A stretch of DNA of 64,000 nucleotides from an uncultured Pelagibacteraceae bacterium (GCA_902629575.1 CACORJ010000001.1:1-64000); one strand, 5' to 3'. Shown: positions 1 through 9,485, numbered from the stretch's first letter. The notes: generated by a model not told the origin, from the letters alone. Program-made: numbers and translations.

Positions 1-281
1 ATCAATGTTTTTTTTATCATTCTAATATAGGCAAAGAAATTGTTGGTATTGTTGAAGTAACAAAAGAGGCTTATTTAGATAAAACGGACAAATCTAGACG
101 ATTTGTTGCTGTAACAGTCAAATTTTTAAAAAAACTGGATAAACCAGTCCCTCTTGAAAAAATTAAAAAAGACAAGCAATTAAGCCATTTATCATTAATC
201 AAACAAAGTAGATTATCAGTAATGCCTATAGATTCTAAAAGCTGGAAAATTTTAAATAAGATGGGTAAGATTTCACTTTAA
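1..281 (+). CDS. EVE-domain protein, C-terminal part (5' end outside window)
   Basis: An open frame, not in the ORF track, runs from the window edge (first full codon at base 3) to a TAA at 279-281. It encodes about 92 residues including [18 protein letters not shown] and, near the end, [12 protein letters not shown]. These match the second half of the EVE (formerly DUF55) domain, a PUA-like fold thought to bind modified bases in nucleic acid. The start lies outside the window, so nothing can be said about the N-terminus. It ends 10 bases before acsA on the same strand and may be cotranscribed with it. The family call is confident; the substrate in this organism is unknown. Confidence 0.85.
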   Translation, partial: QCFFYHSNIGKEIVGIVEVTKEAYLDKTDKSRRFVAVTVKFLKKLDKPVPLEKIKKDKQLSHLSLIKQSRLSVMPIDSKSWKILNKMGKISL

Positions 282-291
282 ATTAAATAAT

Positions 292-2385
292 ATGCCAAAG
301 AAAAAAAAAAAATCTAGAGTTAAAAAAAAAAGTGTAAGAAAAAAAATTAGAAAAAATAAGAAAATCAATAAAAAAATCCTAAAACGAAAAAAAACAAAAA
401 AAATTTATAGAAGAAAAAATAAGAGAAAATCAGATAGAAATGAACTTCCTACTGAGCTCATCATAAAAACAAAACCAGAATGGATTAAATCAAGTTTGGC
501 AAACAAATCCCAGTATCAAAAAAATTATAATGAATCTATAAAGAATAATGAAAACTTTTGGAAAAAGGAAGGGAAAAGAATCACTTGGATAAAACCTTAT
601 AAAAAAATCAAGGATGTCAAATATAGCTCCAAGGAAGTAAAAATTAAATGGTTTCAAGACGGTACATTAAATGCATCTGCAAATTGTTTAGACAGACACT
701 TGAAAGACAAAAAAGATAAAACAGCAATTATATGGGTTGGGGACGATCCAAAAGATAATCAAAAAATTTCATATAAACAATTACATCAAAAAGTATGTAA
801 AGCTGCAAATGGCTTGAAAAAATTAGGAATACAAAAAGGTGATCGTGTAACGATCTATCTTACTATGATCCCCGAACTTGCGATATTAATGTTGGCATGT
901 GCAAGAATAGGAGCAATACATTCTATTATTTTCGGTGGATTTTCATCTGAGTCGATTTCGGGAAGAGTAAATGACTGTGAGTCAGAATATATTATTACTG
1001 CTGACGAGGGTATTAGAGGAGGAAAAACAATACCTTTAAAAACTACTACTGATGAAGCTCTACAAAATTGTCCTGATGTTAAAAAATGTATCGTAGTTAA
1101 AAGAACTGGAAATGAAATTAATTGGAATGATCAAAGAGATGTTTGGTACCATGACTTAATAAAGGATGTTCCTTCTTATTGTGAGCCAGAAGAAATGGGT
1201 GCTGAAGACCCACTTTTTATTCTTTACACATCAGGTTCAACAGGAAAACCAAAAGGTGTGCTTCATACAACAGGTGGTTATATGGTTTACGCATCAATGA
1301 CCCATCAATATATATTTAATTATAAACCAAAGGATATCTATTGGTGCACTGCTGATATTGGTTGGGTGACAGGTCATAGTTATATTATTTATGGTCCACT
1401 TGCTAACGGAGCAACTACCTTGATGTTTGAGGGAATTCCAAATTATCCAGATAGTTCTCGATGGTGGCAAATTGTAGATAAGTATAAGGTAAACACTTTT
1501 TACACTGCTCCTACAGCTATTAGAGCATTAATGAGAGAAGGAGATGGTCCTGTCATCAAAACTTCAAGAAAATCCCTTAAATTACTTGGCACAGTTGGTG
1601 AGCCAATAAATCCTGAGGCTTGGATGTGGTACTATAAAACAATTGGAAATTCAAAATGCCCGGTTGTTGATACTTGGTGGCAAACTGAAACTGGTGGAAT
1701 TATGATAGCTCCTCAAACTGGAGCTATATCTCTCAAACCTGGTTCGGCCACAAAACCATTTTATGGAATTAAGCCTGCGCTTATAGATAAAGAGGGAAAA
1801 GAGATCAAAGGGCCCGGAGAAGGGAGACTGTGTATATCTCAATCATGGCCAGGTCAAATGAGAACAGTATACGGAGATCATCAAAGGTTTATCGATACAT
1901 ATTTTTCACAATATGAGGGAAAATATTTTACAGGTGACGGGTGTAAGAGAGATAAAGATGGATATTACTGGATTACAGGAAGAGTTGATGATGTTATTAT
2001 TGTTTCTGGTCATAACCTCGGGACTGCAGAAATTGAAAGTGCGTTTGTTGCTCATCCAAAAATAGCTGAAGCAGCTGTTGTAGGATATCCTCATGACATT
2101 AAGGGTAACGGTTTGTATTGTTATGTAACTTTAAATGCTGGTGAAACTGAAACAGGTGAGCTCGAGAGGGATCTAAAGCTTTGGGTAAGAAAACAGATTG
2201 GACCATTAGCAACACCAGACTTAATTCATTTTACACCTGGATTGCCTAAAACCAGATCGGGTAAAATTATGAGAAGAATTTTAAGAAAGATTGCTGCCAA
2301 TGAACATGATCAATTAGGGGATACTACAACTCTAGCTGATCCCAGTGTTGTTGAAAGTTTAGTAGATAATAGAAAAAATACTTAA
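292..2385 (+). CDS. acsA: Acetyl-coenzyme A synthetase with polylysine N-terminal extension
   Basis: AMP-forming acetyl-CoA synthetase: acetate + ATP + CoA gives acetyl-CoA, AMP and PPi. The AMP-binding P-loop [11 protein letters not shown] lies near residues 312-322, the acetyl-pocket motif [10 protein letters not shown] near 460, and the A10 motif [11 protein letters not shown] near 652 with the adenylation lysine at about K658, the site acetylated in other bacteria. At 697 aa it is about 45 residues longer than the usual 652. The excess is an N-terminal tail of almost only Lys and Arg (residues 1 to about 48), after which homology to the normal start resumes. No in-frame ATG lies between the tail and the core, so the tail is probably translated. 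A Na+/carboxylate symporter operon lies just beyond the next gene. The 3' end overlaps the convergent neighbour by 4 bases. Confidence 0.96.
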   Translation: MPKKKKKSRVKKKSVRKKIRKNKKINKKILKRKKTKKIYRRKNKRKSDRNELPTELIIKTKPEWIKSSLANKSQYQKNYNESIKNNENFWKKEGKRITWIKPYKKIKDVKYSSKEVKIKWFQDGTLNASANCLDRHLKDKKDKTAIIWVGDDPKDNQKISYKQLHQKVCKAANGLKKLGIQKGDRVTIYLTMIPELAILMLACARIGAIHSIIFGGFSSESISGRVNDCESEYIITADEGIRGGKTIPLKTTTDEALQNCPDVKKCIVVKRTGNEINWNDQRDVWYHDLIKDVPSYCEPEEMGAEDPLFILYTSGSTGKPKGVLHTTGGYMVYASMTHQYIFNYKPKDIYWCTADIGWVTGHSYIIYGPLANGATTLMFEGIPNYPDSSRWWQIVDKYKVNTFYTAPTAIRALMREGDGPVIKTSRKSLKLLGTVGEPINPEAWMWYYKTIGNSKCPVVDTWWQTETGGIMIAPQTGAISLKPGSATKPFYGIKPALIDKEGKEIKGPGEGRLCISQSWPGQMRTVYGDHQRFIDTYFSQYEGKYFTGDGCKRDKDGYYWITGRVDDVIIVSGHNLGTAEIESAFVAHPKIAEAAVVGYPHDIKGNGLYCYVTLNAGETETGELERDLKLWVRKQIGPLATPDLIHFTPGLPKTRSGKIMRRILRKIAANEHDQLGDTTTLADPSVVESLVDNRKNT

Positions 2386-3005
2386 AATTGTATTCTATCT
2401 GAAAATTCTTTTTTTATTATATCCCATTTTAAAATCATAGAATTTAAAACTATCTTTCTATCTAAATTTTTAAGTTCATCAGCTATAGGGGCCCACTTAA
2501 ATAAAGAAAGAGCGCTAGGATTAAAAGGGAGATCATTGTAATATTTATCCCAATTTATATTTTGAAATCTATTTTCAAAATTTTTTTTAGCTTCTTCAAT
2601 TATTTCTTTTGGCATATCATTTAAAGTTTCATCATCTAAAATATTTAAAAAAATATCTTTAGCTTTATTAACCTCTTGAAAATTAGAATTTACCTTTAAA
2701 AAAGAAAAAACAAAAAAACTTAGGTCTTGAAGAGATGTTGCATATATATTCCATTTAGCCTTATTTACGGACTCCATAAATTCATCATTTTCAAAGTGAA
2801 GAACATACCTGGTTCCCATTCTGGTTTTGAGATAATTATACAATGTAACTTGTGATACCCATGCAGACTTAGTTTGTATAAATGTTTCTAAATCGTTTAA
2901 ATTTTGAATTTTTTTTTTAGGGATAAAAGCTTTGAATAATGAAAAAAAATAGACCTTAAAATCGTTCAATGATAGATCTCTCCAGGTAAATCTTTTTTTT
3001 TTCAT
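2382..3005 (-). CDS. Conserved alphaproteobacterial protein of unknown function
   Basis: A 207-aa soluble-looking protein without signal peptide or clear membrane segment. The stretch around residues 55-70 ([14 protein letters not shown]) followed by a block of aromatic and hydrophobic residues ([18 protein letters not shown]) resembles a small alphaproteobacterial family that some databases call 'esterase'. I see no Ser-hydrolase nucleophile motif and do not endorse that name. It converges on acsA with a 4-base overlap and diverges from the symporter operon across a 123-base gap. Position suggests a possible link with acetate metabolism, but that is only context. Function unknown. Confidence 0.8.
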   Translation of the reverse strand: MKKKRFTWRDLSLNDFKVYFFSLFKAFIPKKKIQNLNDLETFIQTKSAWVSQVTLYNYLKTRMGTRYVLHFENDEFMESVNKAKWNIYATSLQDLSFFVFSFLKVNSNFQEVNKAKDIFLNILDDETLNDMPKEIIEEAKKNFENRFQNINWDKYYNDLPFNPSALSLFKWAPIADELKNLDRKIVLNSMILKWDIIKKEFSDRIQF

Positions 3006-3050
3006 AAAATTCTATTTTTAGTAGAAAATACAGCAAAAACTAACCTAAAT

Positions 3051-3113
3051 ATGCACAATTTTTACACTTTTAATCCTTCTCAGAATGGTTATGGTTTTGC
3101 CAGTTATAACTAA
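3051..3113 (+). CDS. Candidate 20-codon leader ORF ahead of the symporter operon
   Basis: ATG at 3051 opens a clean 20-codon frame, MHNFYTFNPSQNGYGFASYN, ending in TAA at 3111-3113. This is 15 bases before the DUF4212 start and just before its Shine-Dalgarno-like AGAGAGAGG. Bases 3075-3105 are noticeably less AT-rich than ordinary gaps here, which hints at constraint. The peptide is rich in aromatic residues and Asn. No Shine-Dalgarno lies upstream of the ATG, so a leaderless message is possible. It could be a leader peptide, a small protein, or a conserved regulatory RNA that happens to be open. Speculative. Confidence 0.3.
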   Translation: MHNFYTFNPSQNGYGFASYN

Positions 3114-3128
3114 AAGAGAGAGGTATTA

Positions 3129-3389
3129 ATGTCAAAAAATGAACAACACTGGGAAAAAACCAGAGGTTTGCTATTTGTTACACTGGCAATTTGGTTTGTA
3201 TTCTCAATTGGCATCTTCCTTTTCGGTGCTGAAATGAACGAAGTTACTGGTCCATTTGGATATCCATTAACTTATTGGTTCACTTGTCAAGGTTCTCTTG
3301 GATTATTTGTAATCCTAATTTTCTGGTTTGCAAATAGACAGGAAAAAATTGATGAAGAATTTGGCTTCAGTGAAAAAGGAGATAAATAA
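3129..3389 (+). CDS. DUF4212 small subunit of a sodium/carboxylate symporter
   Basis: An 86-aa inner-membrane protein with two predicted helices (about residues 14-33 and 47-67) joined by a loop containing GPFGYPLTYWF, then a charged tail. This is the DUF4212 family (putative solute:sodium symporter small subunit), which regularly precedes a large SSS-family permease, as here. A purine-rich Shine-Dalgarno (AGAGAGAGG) precedes the ATG. Its stop and the next start share one base (TAATG), so translation of the two subunits is probably coupled. Role inferred: partner or assembly subunit of the permease, likely for acetate or a related monocarboxylate given the nearby acsA. Confidence 0.92.
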   Translation: MSKNEQHWEKTRGLLFVTLAIWFVFSIGIFLFGAEMNEVTGPFGYPLTYWFTCQGSLGLFVILIFWFANRQEKIDEEFGFSEKGDK

Positions 3390-5203
3390 TGATTAAAGGT
3401 AATTTTGTAGATAATTTGCCTAAGATATACGGACTCTATACTGGAGGTTTTATAGGGTTTATTATCTTAATGGCAATTTGCGAACAGATGGGTATGACGG
3501 CAAAAACAATTGGAATTTGTTTTGTTGCCTTCACAGTATTCATCTACGCACTAATTGGTTATCTATCTCGTACAGCTCAAGCAAGTAATTATTACGTAGC
3601 TGGAAGACAAGTTCCGACTGTTTTCAATGGAATGGCGACAGCAGCAGACTGGATGTCTGGTGCATCTTTCGTTGCAATGGCAGGAGGTATTTACTTCAAA
3701 GGTTACGGTTATATGGCGTTACTTGTTGGTTGGACAGGTGGTTATGTGTTAGTTGCAACTTTATTAGCACCATACTTAAGAAAATTTGGATGTTACACAG
3801 TTCCAGATTTCGTAGGTACAAGATACGGTGGAAATACAGCAAGATTAATGGCAGTAATAGTTTTAACTGTTGCTTCATTTACTTATGTTACAGCACAAAT
3901 TAATGCTACAGGTACTATTGCTTCTGTTGCGCTAGATATTCCTTTTCAATATGCAGTTTACATTGGATTGATAAGTATTTTACTTTGTTCAATGTTAGGC
4001 GGTATGAGAGGAGTAACCTGGACACAAGTTGCACAATACATAGTGCTTATCATAGCTTACTTACTTCCAGTATTTTGGATCAGTAACTCTATAGGTGCGG
4101 GATTCTTCCCACACTTCATGTTGGCTGATGAAGTCGCTAGAATTGGTGAGTTAGAACAACAGTTTGGCTTTGTAAAAAATGCTGCTGCTGATTTGAAAAC
4201 AGTGCCTAAAGGGTTAGCTGGTATTACAAAAGCTCACTCTGCAGTAAATGCAACACCTTGGGCGTTTATTTCATTAGCATTAGCAATGATGATGGGAACA
4301 GCTTCTTTACCACATGTAATGATGAGGTTCTTTACAACTCCTAGCGTAAAAGCAGCTAGAAAATCAGTAGGATGGTCTTTATTCTTTATTTTCTTACTTT
4401 ATTCTTCTGCTCCAATGTTAGCAACAATGTCTAAACTTTCGTTAATTGACCCTACATTACCTACAGGTATTATAGGTAAGTCAATTGCAGAGGTTCAAGC
4501 TATTGATTGGTACCAAAACTGGAACCAAGCAAATCTGATGTATGTAAGCGACTTTAACGGAAATGGAACTCTTGAGTTAAATGAGTTTTTCATGGCAGGT
4601 AAAGCCGTTGTACTAGCAACACCAGAAATAGCTGGATTGCCTTATGTAATCTCAGGGCTAGTTGCCGCTGGAGGTATGGCTGCTGCCATGTCAACTGCAG
4701 ATGGTCTGATTCTTGCAATAGCAAATGCGATCTCTCATGACGTCTACTATAAAATGATAGATCCAAAAGCTGAGACAGCTAAAAGACTAACTGTTGCAAG
4801 GGTACTTCTTGTAGTAATTGGTTTTGCAGGAGCAACTATAGCTGCTATGGAGATTCAAGGAATCTTGGGTTCTGTAATATGGGCTTTTGACTTCGCAATG
4901 TCTGGTTTATTCTTCCCGCTTGTATTAGGTGTATGGTGGAAGAGAGCTAACAAAGAAGGTGCTATAGCTGGTATGGCCTTAGGTTTAATTTCTGGTTTTG
5001 CGTATTTAATTTGGGTACGTAATGGTGGAAGTGGATTCCTAGGAATTACTCAGTTAACATTTGGTATCTTTGGATCTGCTGTAAGTTTAGTGGCAATGGT
5101 TGTTGTAAGTTTGATGACTTCAGCTCCTAATGCTGCAACTCAGAGAATGGTTGATGATGCTAGAGTGCCTAGTGGTGCTCAAGTAATTACGCAACAAAAA
5201 TAA
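3389..5203 (+). CDS. Sodium:solute symporter, ActP-like (large subunit) with EF-hand-like loop
   Basis: A 604-aa SSS-family permease of the ActP/VC_2705 type with multiple membrane helices. ATAADWMSGASF (about residues 83-94) is the family's conserved early-helix signature, and a second family motif MAAAMSTADG follows in the second half. Two long extramembrane insertions are visible, one near residues 245-285 and one near 370-410. The second contains DFNGNGTLELNE (about 388-399), which fits a canonical calcium-binding EF-hand loop at every ligand position. It probably imports acetate or another short carboxylate with Na+, feeding acsA. A strong rho-independent terminator follows directly. The substrate is inferred from family and context only. 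Confidence 0.92.
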   Translation: MIKGNFVDNLPKIYGLYTGGFIGFIILMAICEQMGMTAKTIGICFVAFTVFIYALIGYLSRTAQASNYYVAGRQVPTVFNGMATAADWMSGASFVAMAGGIYFKGYGYMALLVGWTGGYVLVATLLAPYLRKFGCYTVPDFVGTRYGGNTARLMAVIVLTVASFTYVTAQINATGTIASVALDIPFQYAVYIGLISILLCSMLGGMRGVTWTQVAQYIVLIIAYLLPVFWISNSIGAGFFPHFMLADEVARIGELEQQFGFVKNAAADLKTVPKGLAGITKAHSAVNATPWAFISLALAMMMGTASLPHVMMRFFTTPSVKAARKSVGWSLFFIFLLYSSAPMLATMSKLSLIDPTLPTGIIGKSIAEVQAIDWYQNWNQANLMYVSDFNGNGTLELNEFFMAGKAVVLATPEIAGLPYVISGLVAAGGMAAAMSTADGLILAIANAISHDVYYKMIDPKAETAKRLTVARVLLVVIGFAGATIAAMEIQGILGSVIWAFDFAMSGLFFPLVLGVWWKRANKEGAIAGMALGLISGFAYLIWVRNGGSGFLGITQLTFGIFGSAVSLVAMVVVSLMTSAPNAATQRMVDDARVPSGAQVITQQK

Positions 5204-5214
5204 AAAATCTTAAT

Positions 5215-5244
5215 AAGGGGCGATTAATTTCGCCCCTTTTATTT
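5215..5244 (+). terminator. Rho-independent terminator of the symporter operon
   Basis: Nine-base perfect stem AAGGGGCGA (5215-5223) / TCGCCCCTT (5230-5238) with a six-base loop, followed by a T-rich run (TTTTATTT). It sits 12 bases after the symporter stop codon. The GC content of the stem stands out sharply from the surrounding AT-rich DNA. Confidence 0.92.
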
Positions 5245-5272
5245 CAACGTATATTCAATTATAAACTCATCA

Positions 5273-5629
5273 ATGTCTGCTAACTTTCATCCTATTGTAT
5301 ATATTATTGATTACCTGCTAGGGATTATTATGTGGACCTTAATTGGGAGAGTTGCGATGAATATTTTTCAAAAAGAGGACTCTCAATTTTTCTTTATGAG
5401 AGTTTTTGTTAAATTTACTAATCCACTTTTAAAAATATTTAAACCAGTTACTCCTTCTTTTATAATTCAGCCTTTAGTACCTCTCTATGTAGCTTGGTTC
5501 TTTTATATGATAAGATTTTATCTTATGCCGTATGTTTTAGGGTACTCTGTCATGGGAATGCTTTCTTTTCCACTTGAAAGTGAGATATCGAGACAAATTT
5601 ATCAATTTTTTAATTCAATAAAATTTTAA
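5273..5629 (+). CDS. YggT-like integral membrane protein
   Basis: A 118-aa hydrophobic protein. It has an N-terminal membrane segment (about residues 8-28), the cytoplasmic-looking stretch FTNPLLKIFKPVTPSF, and two further hydrophobic segments. The NPLL..F+PVTP motif is typical of YggT/YlmG-like membrane proteins, whose role is unsettled (links to cell division and osmotic tolerance are reported for some). The ATG at 5273 follows the symporter terminator by about 30 bases and has no clear Shine-Dalgarno. It is followed by a 9-bp inverted repeat and rpe on the same strand. Confidence 0.65.
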   Translation: MSANFHPIVYIIDYLLGIIMWTLIGRVAMNIFQKEDSQFFFMRVFVKFTNPLLKIFKPVTPSFIIQPLVPLYVAWFFYMIRFYLMPYVLGYSVMGMLSFPLESEISRQIYQFFNSIKF

Positions 5630-5632
5630 AAA

Positions 5633-5657
5633 TTGATACTAATAAATCTAGTATCAA
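5633..5657 (+). promoter_or_regulatory. 9-bp inverted repeat abutting the rpe start codon
   Basis: TTGATACTA (5633-5641) and TAGTATCAA (5649-5657) are perfect reverse complements separated by seven bases, and the right arm ends on the base before the rpe ATG. There is no T-run on the + strand, so it is not a standard terminator. It may be an operator or an RNA hairpin occupying the place where a ribosome-binding site should be. Function unknown. Confidence 0.5.
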
Positions 5658-6317
5658 ATGAAAAAAATACAAATTTCACCATCAATTTTATCTGCAGATT
5701 TTAGTCAATTAGGAAATGAAATAAAAAGACTTGAACAAGCAGGTGCTGATTTAATTCATGTTGATGTTATGGATGGCCATTTTGTACCAAATTTAACAAT
5801 TGGCCCACCTGTAATAAAAGCACTTAAAAAAAATTGCTCCTTAAAATTTGATGTACATCTTATGATTTCACCTGTTCATAAATACATAGAAGCTTATGCT
5901 GACGCAGGTTCTGACATAATTACTATCCATCCAGAAGCAACGGGAGATCTAGGTGCTTCAATTTCAAAAATTAAAGAATTAAATATAATGGCTGGAGTAT
6001 CATTAAATCCAGAAACAAACGTAAGTGTAATTAAAGAATATTTGAATCAAGTTGATTTAGTTTTAATAATGAGTGTAAATCCAGGTTTTGGAGGACAAAA
6101 ATTTATGCCAGAAGTATTAAATAAAATTAAAGAGCTTAAGAATATTCAAAAAGAGCAAAATTTAAACTTTGATATTGAAATTGATGGTGGAATTAATTTT
6201 GAAAACTCAAAAATTGCAATTAAAGCAGGGGCTAATATTTTAGTTTCAGGGACCACTATATTTAAAAGCAATAATGGTGATATAAAAAAAAATATTGATT
6301 TATTAAAATCAATATAA
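5658..6317 (+). CDS. rpe: Ribulose-phosphate 3-epimerase
   Basis: Interconverts D-ribulose 5-phosphate and D-xylulose 5-phosphate in the pentose phosphate pathway. The 219-aa length is normal for this TIM-barrel family. Metal and catalytic residues are visible in HVDVMDGHFVPN (about 34-45, His34/Asp36), in HLMI.P near 67-72, in MSVNPGFGGQKF near 137-148, and in IEIDGGIN, where the second catalytic Asp lies. It is followed after four bases by the heparinase-like gene and then purH, an order I recall from other alphaproteobacteria, so the three probably form one operon. Confidence 0.97.
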   Translation: MKKIQISPSILSADFSQLGNEIKRLEQAGADLIHVDVMDGHFVPNLTIGPPVIKALKKNCSLKFDVHLMISPVHKYIEAYADAGSDIITIHPEATGDLGASISKIKELNIMAGVSLNPETNVSVIKEYLNQVDLVLIMSVNPGFGGQKFMPEVLNKIKELKNIQKEQNLNFDIEIDGGINFENSKIAIKAGANILVSGTTIFKSNNGDIKKNIDLLKSI

Positions 6318-6321
6318 CTAA

Positions 6322-7950
6322 ATGATTTTGAAGAATCCTTTAGTTATATTTCAAAAGTTTTTAACAAACATTTCAAACCAATTAAGAAAATTTTATCTAA
6401 ATTCAAATTATTACAATAAAAAAATATCTAAGATTCATTATAATAATTTAATATATAAACCCAGTCCACATCTCCTCTCATCGTTAATTAAATATCAAAA
6501 TAGAAAAATTGATGTTAGTGAAATAAAAACTGAAAATCTATGGAATGACCAGGACAGTGAAATCAATAGTTTCAAAAAATTAAATAATTTTTATTGGTTT
6601 TTTAGATTAGATCTTAAGTCATCTAAAAATAAAACTCAAAAAATCATATATGATTGGATAAAAAAAAATTCTAGATATAATTCAAAAAGTTGGGAATTTG
6701 ATATTACATCAAAGAGAATTATAGCTTGGTTATCTTGTCATAATTTAACAATTAACGAGAGTGATGAAAATTATCTTCAAATGTTAAATGAGATAATTCA
6801 AAAACAAACTAATCATTTAATGAATGAAATAAATCATTCAAAAATAATTTATGATAAAATGATTGGTTGTGCTGCCATAATTTTAGTTGGATTAAGTTAC
6901 AAAGATGAGAAAATTTATTTATCATATGGTTTAAATTTGCTAAAAAAGATTTCTAACTTAGCATTTGATAATAATGGATTCCCAAAATCTAGAAATATAA
7001 AGCAATTAATATTTTTTTTAAAATACTTCATTCTAATAAGAGAATGGTTTAATGAAGCTCAAATTGAAGTTCCAGAATACGTTAATGAAAACATCTTTTA
7101 TTTAGGTCAAGGGTATGCTTTTACTTGGCAAAATATAAAATCAGATATTTTGATGAATGGAAATAATATTTCAAATAATTCTGAATTCGACCAATACTTA
7201 AAAAGATTTGGTTATAACTTTAAAAGTCACAAAATTGAGACTGGTGGATACGTAATACTTTACAATAAAAAAGTTTCACTTGTTGTTGATGTTGGTTCAC
7301 CTCCAGCGACTAAATTTTCATCTAAATATCAATCTGGAGCGCTATCATTTGAGATAAATTCTAATGGAAAAAAATTAATCAGCAATTGTGGAAATTATGA
7401 TGGAAACAGGATTGAATTTGTTGAATTTTCAAAATCAACTGCAGCACATAGCACCTTAACAATTGATGACAATTCCTCATGTCATTTCAAAAGATTTAAC
7501 AAAGACTTCTTAGTAAATGATGGTTTAAAAATTTTAAAAAAAAATATTGTTTTTGAAAAAAATTATTGGAAAATTGAAGCATCTCATAATGGTTATCTAA
7601 AAAATTATAATACAACTCATGAACGAGAGATAGAATTCTATCCGGAAAAATATAAATTCATAGGCAAAGACAAAATTATAAATAAGAAATCAAATTTCAA
7701 TATCAAATTTGATATACGTTTTCATCTCGAGCCAAATGTAAAATTAATGAAGACACAAGACAATAAAGCAATTCTTATAGAGTTAGAGGATGAAGGTTGG
7801 AAATTTGTTTGTGATAATTTCGATATAAATATTGATAATGGACTATTTTTCGGTATTAAAAAATCTAGTGTTCAAAATCAAAATATTTATATTTCTGGAA
7901 TATCAAATAGCAATGACCAAGAAATTGAATGGCAATTAAGTAAGATTTAA
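6322..7950 (+). CDS. Heparinase II/III family protein
   Basis: 542 aa. The N-terminal half is an alpha-helical region with toroid-like repeats (for example WEFDITSKRIIAWLSCHN). The C-terminal half carries the heparinase II/III-like beta region, seen in VVDVGSPPATKFSSKYQSGA, LSFEINSNGKKLISNCG and STAAHSTLTIDD. Family members are polysaccharide lyases acting on uronic-acid polymers. Alphaproteobacterial copies beside rpe and purH are conserved but uncharacterised. No signal peptide is obvious, so the cellular location and substrate are uncertain. Its stop overlaps the purH start by one base (TAATG), indicating coupled translation. Confidence 0.85.
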   Translation: MILKNPLVIFQKFLTNISNQLRKFYLNSNYYNKKISKIHYNNLIYKPSPHLLSSLIKYQNRKIDVSEIKTENLWNDQDSEINSFKKLNNFYWFFRLDLKSSKNKTQKIIYDWIKKNSRYNSKSWEFDITSKRIIAWLSCHNLTINESDENYLQMLNEIIQKQTNHLMNEINHSKIIYDKMIGCAAIILVGLSYKDEKIYLSYGLNLLKKISNLAFDNNGFPKSRNIKQLIFFLKYFILIREWFNEAQIEVPEYVNENIFYLGQGYAFTWQNIKSDILMNGNNISNNSEFDQYLKRFGYNFKSHKIETGGYVILYNKKVSLVVDVGSPPATKFSSKYQSGALSFEINSNGKKLISNCGNYDGNRIEFVEFSKSTAAHSTLTIDDNSSCHFKRFNKDFLVNDGLKILKKNIVFEKNYWKIEASHNGYLKNYNTTHEREIEFYPEKYKFIGKDKIINKKSNFNIKFDIRFHLEPNVKLMKTQDNKAILIELEDEGWKFVCDNFDINIDNGLFFGIKKSSVQNQNIYISGISNSNDQEIEWQLSKI

Positions 7951-9485
7951 TGAAAAAAATTCAAAGAGCTCTAATTTCTGTTTCCAATAAAGAATGCTTA
8001 TTACCACTGCTACATATTTTAAAAAAATATAAAATTGAAATTATAAGCTCTGGGGGAACATATAAGAAAATAAAAAATTTGAAATTTAAATGCACTGAAA
8101 TTTCAGACTACACAGGTACAAATGAAATTTTAGATGGAAGAGTTAAGACATTACATCCTAAAATTTATGCTGGAATCCTTTACAAAAGAGATAACAAATC
8201 TCATTATCAAGATTTAATACAAAACAAGTTTAAAAATATAGATCTTGTTGTTGTAAATTTCTATCCTTTTGAAAAAATTTTAAGAGATAAAATTAATAAC
8301 AAAGAAATAATCGAAAATATTGATGTAGGTGGGCCTGCAATGGCAAGAGCTGCAGCTAAAAATTATAATGATGTCACTGTAATAACATCGAGTTCACAAT
8401 ACGAAGAATTCATTAATGAGATTAAAAAATTTAATGGAAAAACTTCTTTAAATTTCAGAAGAAAAATGTCTCAAATAGCATTTTCAGAAACATCCCATTA
8501 TGACTCTATAATATCAAATTATTTTAATAAAATTACCTCTAATCTTTTCCCAAAAAGAAAGATCATCAGTGGCAGTTTAATAGAGAGGTTAAGATATGGT
8601 GAAAATCCCCATCAAGAGAGTGCAATATATTCAAAAGATGGAACAATCAATTTTAAACAGCTCCATGGAAAAAAACTTAGCTACAATAATTATAATGACA
8701 TATTTTCTGCAATATCTATTTCTAAATCTTTAAAGAAAAATACAGGTGTAGTGATAGTTAAACATACAAACCCTTGTGGAGTTTCAACAATAAAAGATAC
8801 AGTCGAATGTTACAAATCTGCTCTTGCTTGTGACCCAATAAGTGCTTTTGGAGGTATTGTTTCTTGTAACTTTAAAATAAATAGAAAATTAGCATTGGAA
8901 TTAAATAAATTTTTTTTTGAAGTAATAATTGGTGATAAATTTGATAACAATGCCATCAAAATTTTAAAAAAGAGAAAAAATTTAAGATTAATTGATGCAT
9001 CTGATTATACTTCCTCTGAAATTTTTAAATTTAATTCTATGAATGGAAGTTTTTTAGTACAATCAGATGATAAAAAAGTTTTCACAAAAAAAAATTTTGA
9101 GATTGTTTCTAAGAAAAAACCATCAATTTCCCAACTTAATGATTTGTTATTTGCATTTAATATTTGTAGATTTGTGAAATCAAATGCTATTGTAATAGCA
9201 TCTAATAAAACTACTTTAGGTATTGGCTCGGGACAACCTAGTAGAATAGATAGTTGTCAAATAGCTATTGATAAAATGAAAAAATTTACAAAACTTAAAA
9301 AAGAACTCGTAGCTGCTTCAGACGCATTTTTCCCTTTTGTAGACGGAATTGAAAGATTGGTTCAATCAGGTGTGAAAGCAATTATTCAACCTATGGGCTC
9401 TATAAGAGACAAAGAAATTATAAAGTTTGCAAATGATACTAATACCGTTTTATTATTTTCAAAAACGAGACACTTTAAACATTAG
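7950..9485 (+). CDS. purH: Bifunctional AICAR formyltransferase / IMP cyclohydrolase
   Basis: Catalyses the last two steps of IMP synthesis: formylation of AICAR by 10-formyl-THF, then ring closure. The N-terminal MGS-like cyclohydrolase domain shows ISSGGTYKKIK and GRVKTLHPKIYAG, and the C-terminal transformylase domain shows the KHTNPCG motif starting near residue 271 and SDAFFPFVDGIE. At 511 aa it is close to the usual length of about 520-530. It overlaps the preceding heparinase-like gene by one base, and its 3' end overlaps the convergent phhB by 11 bases. Confidence 0.97.
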   Translation: MKKIQRALISVSNKECLLPLLHILKKYKIEIISSGGTYKKIKNLKFKCTEISDYTGTNEILDGRVKTLHPKIYAGILYKRDNKSHYQDLIQNKFKNIDLVVVNFYPFEKILRDKINNKEIIENIDVGGPAMARAAAKNYNDVTVITSSSQYEEFINEIKKFNGKTSLNFRRKMSQIAFSETSHYDSIISNYFNKITSNLFPKRKIISGSLIERLRYGENPHQESAIYSKDGTINFKQLHGKKLSYNNYNDIFSAISISKSLKKNTGVVIVKHTNPCGVSTIKDTVECYKSALACDPISAFGGIVSCNFKINRKLALELNKFFFEVIIGDKFDNNAIKILKKRKNLRLIDASDYTSSEIFKFNSMNGSFLVQSDDKKVFTKKNFEIVSKKKPSISQLNDLLFAFNICRFVKSNAIVIASNKTTLGIGSGQPSRIDSCQIAIDKMKKFTKLKKELVAASDAFFPFVDGIERLVQSGVKAIIQPMGSIRDKEIIKFANDTNTVLLFSKTRHFKH

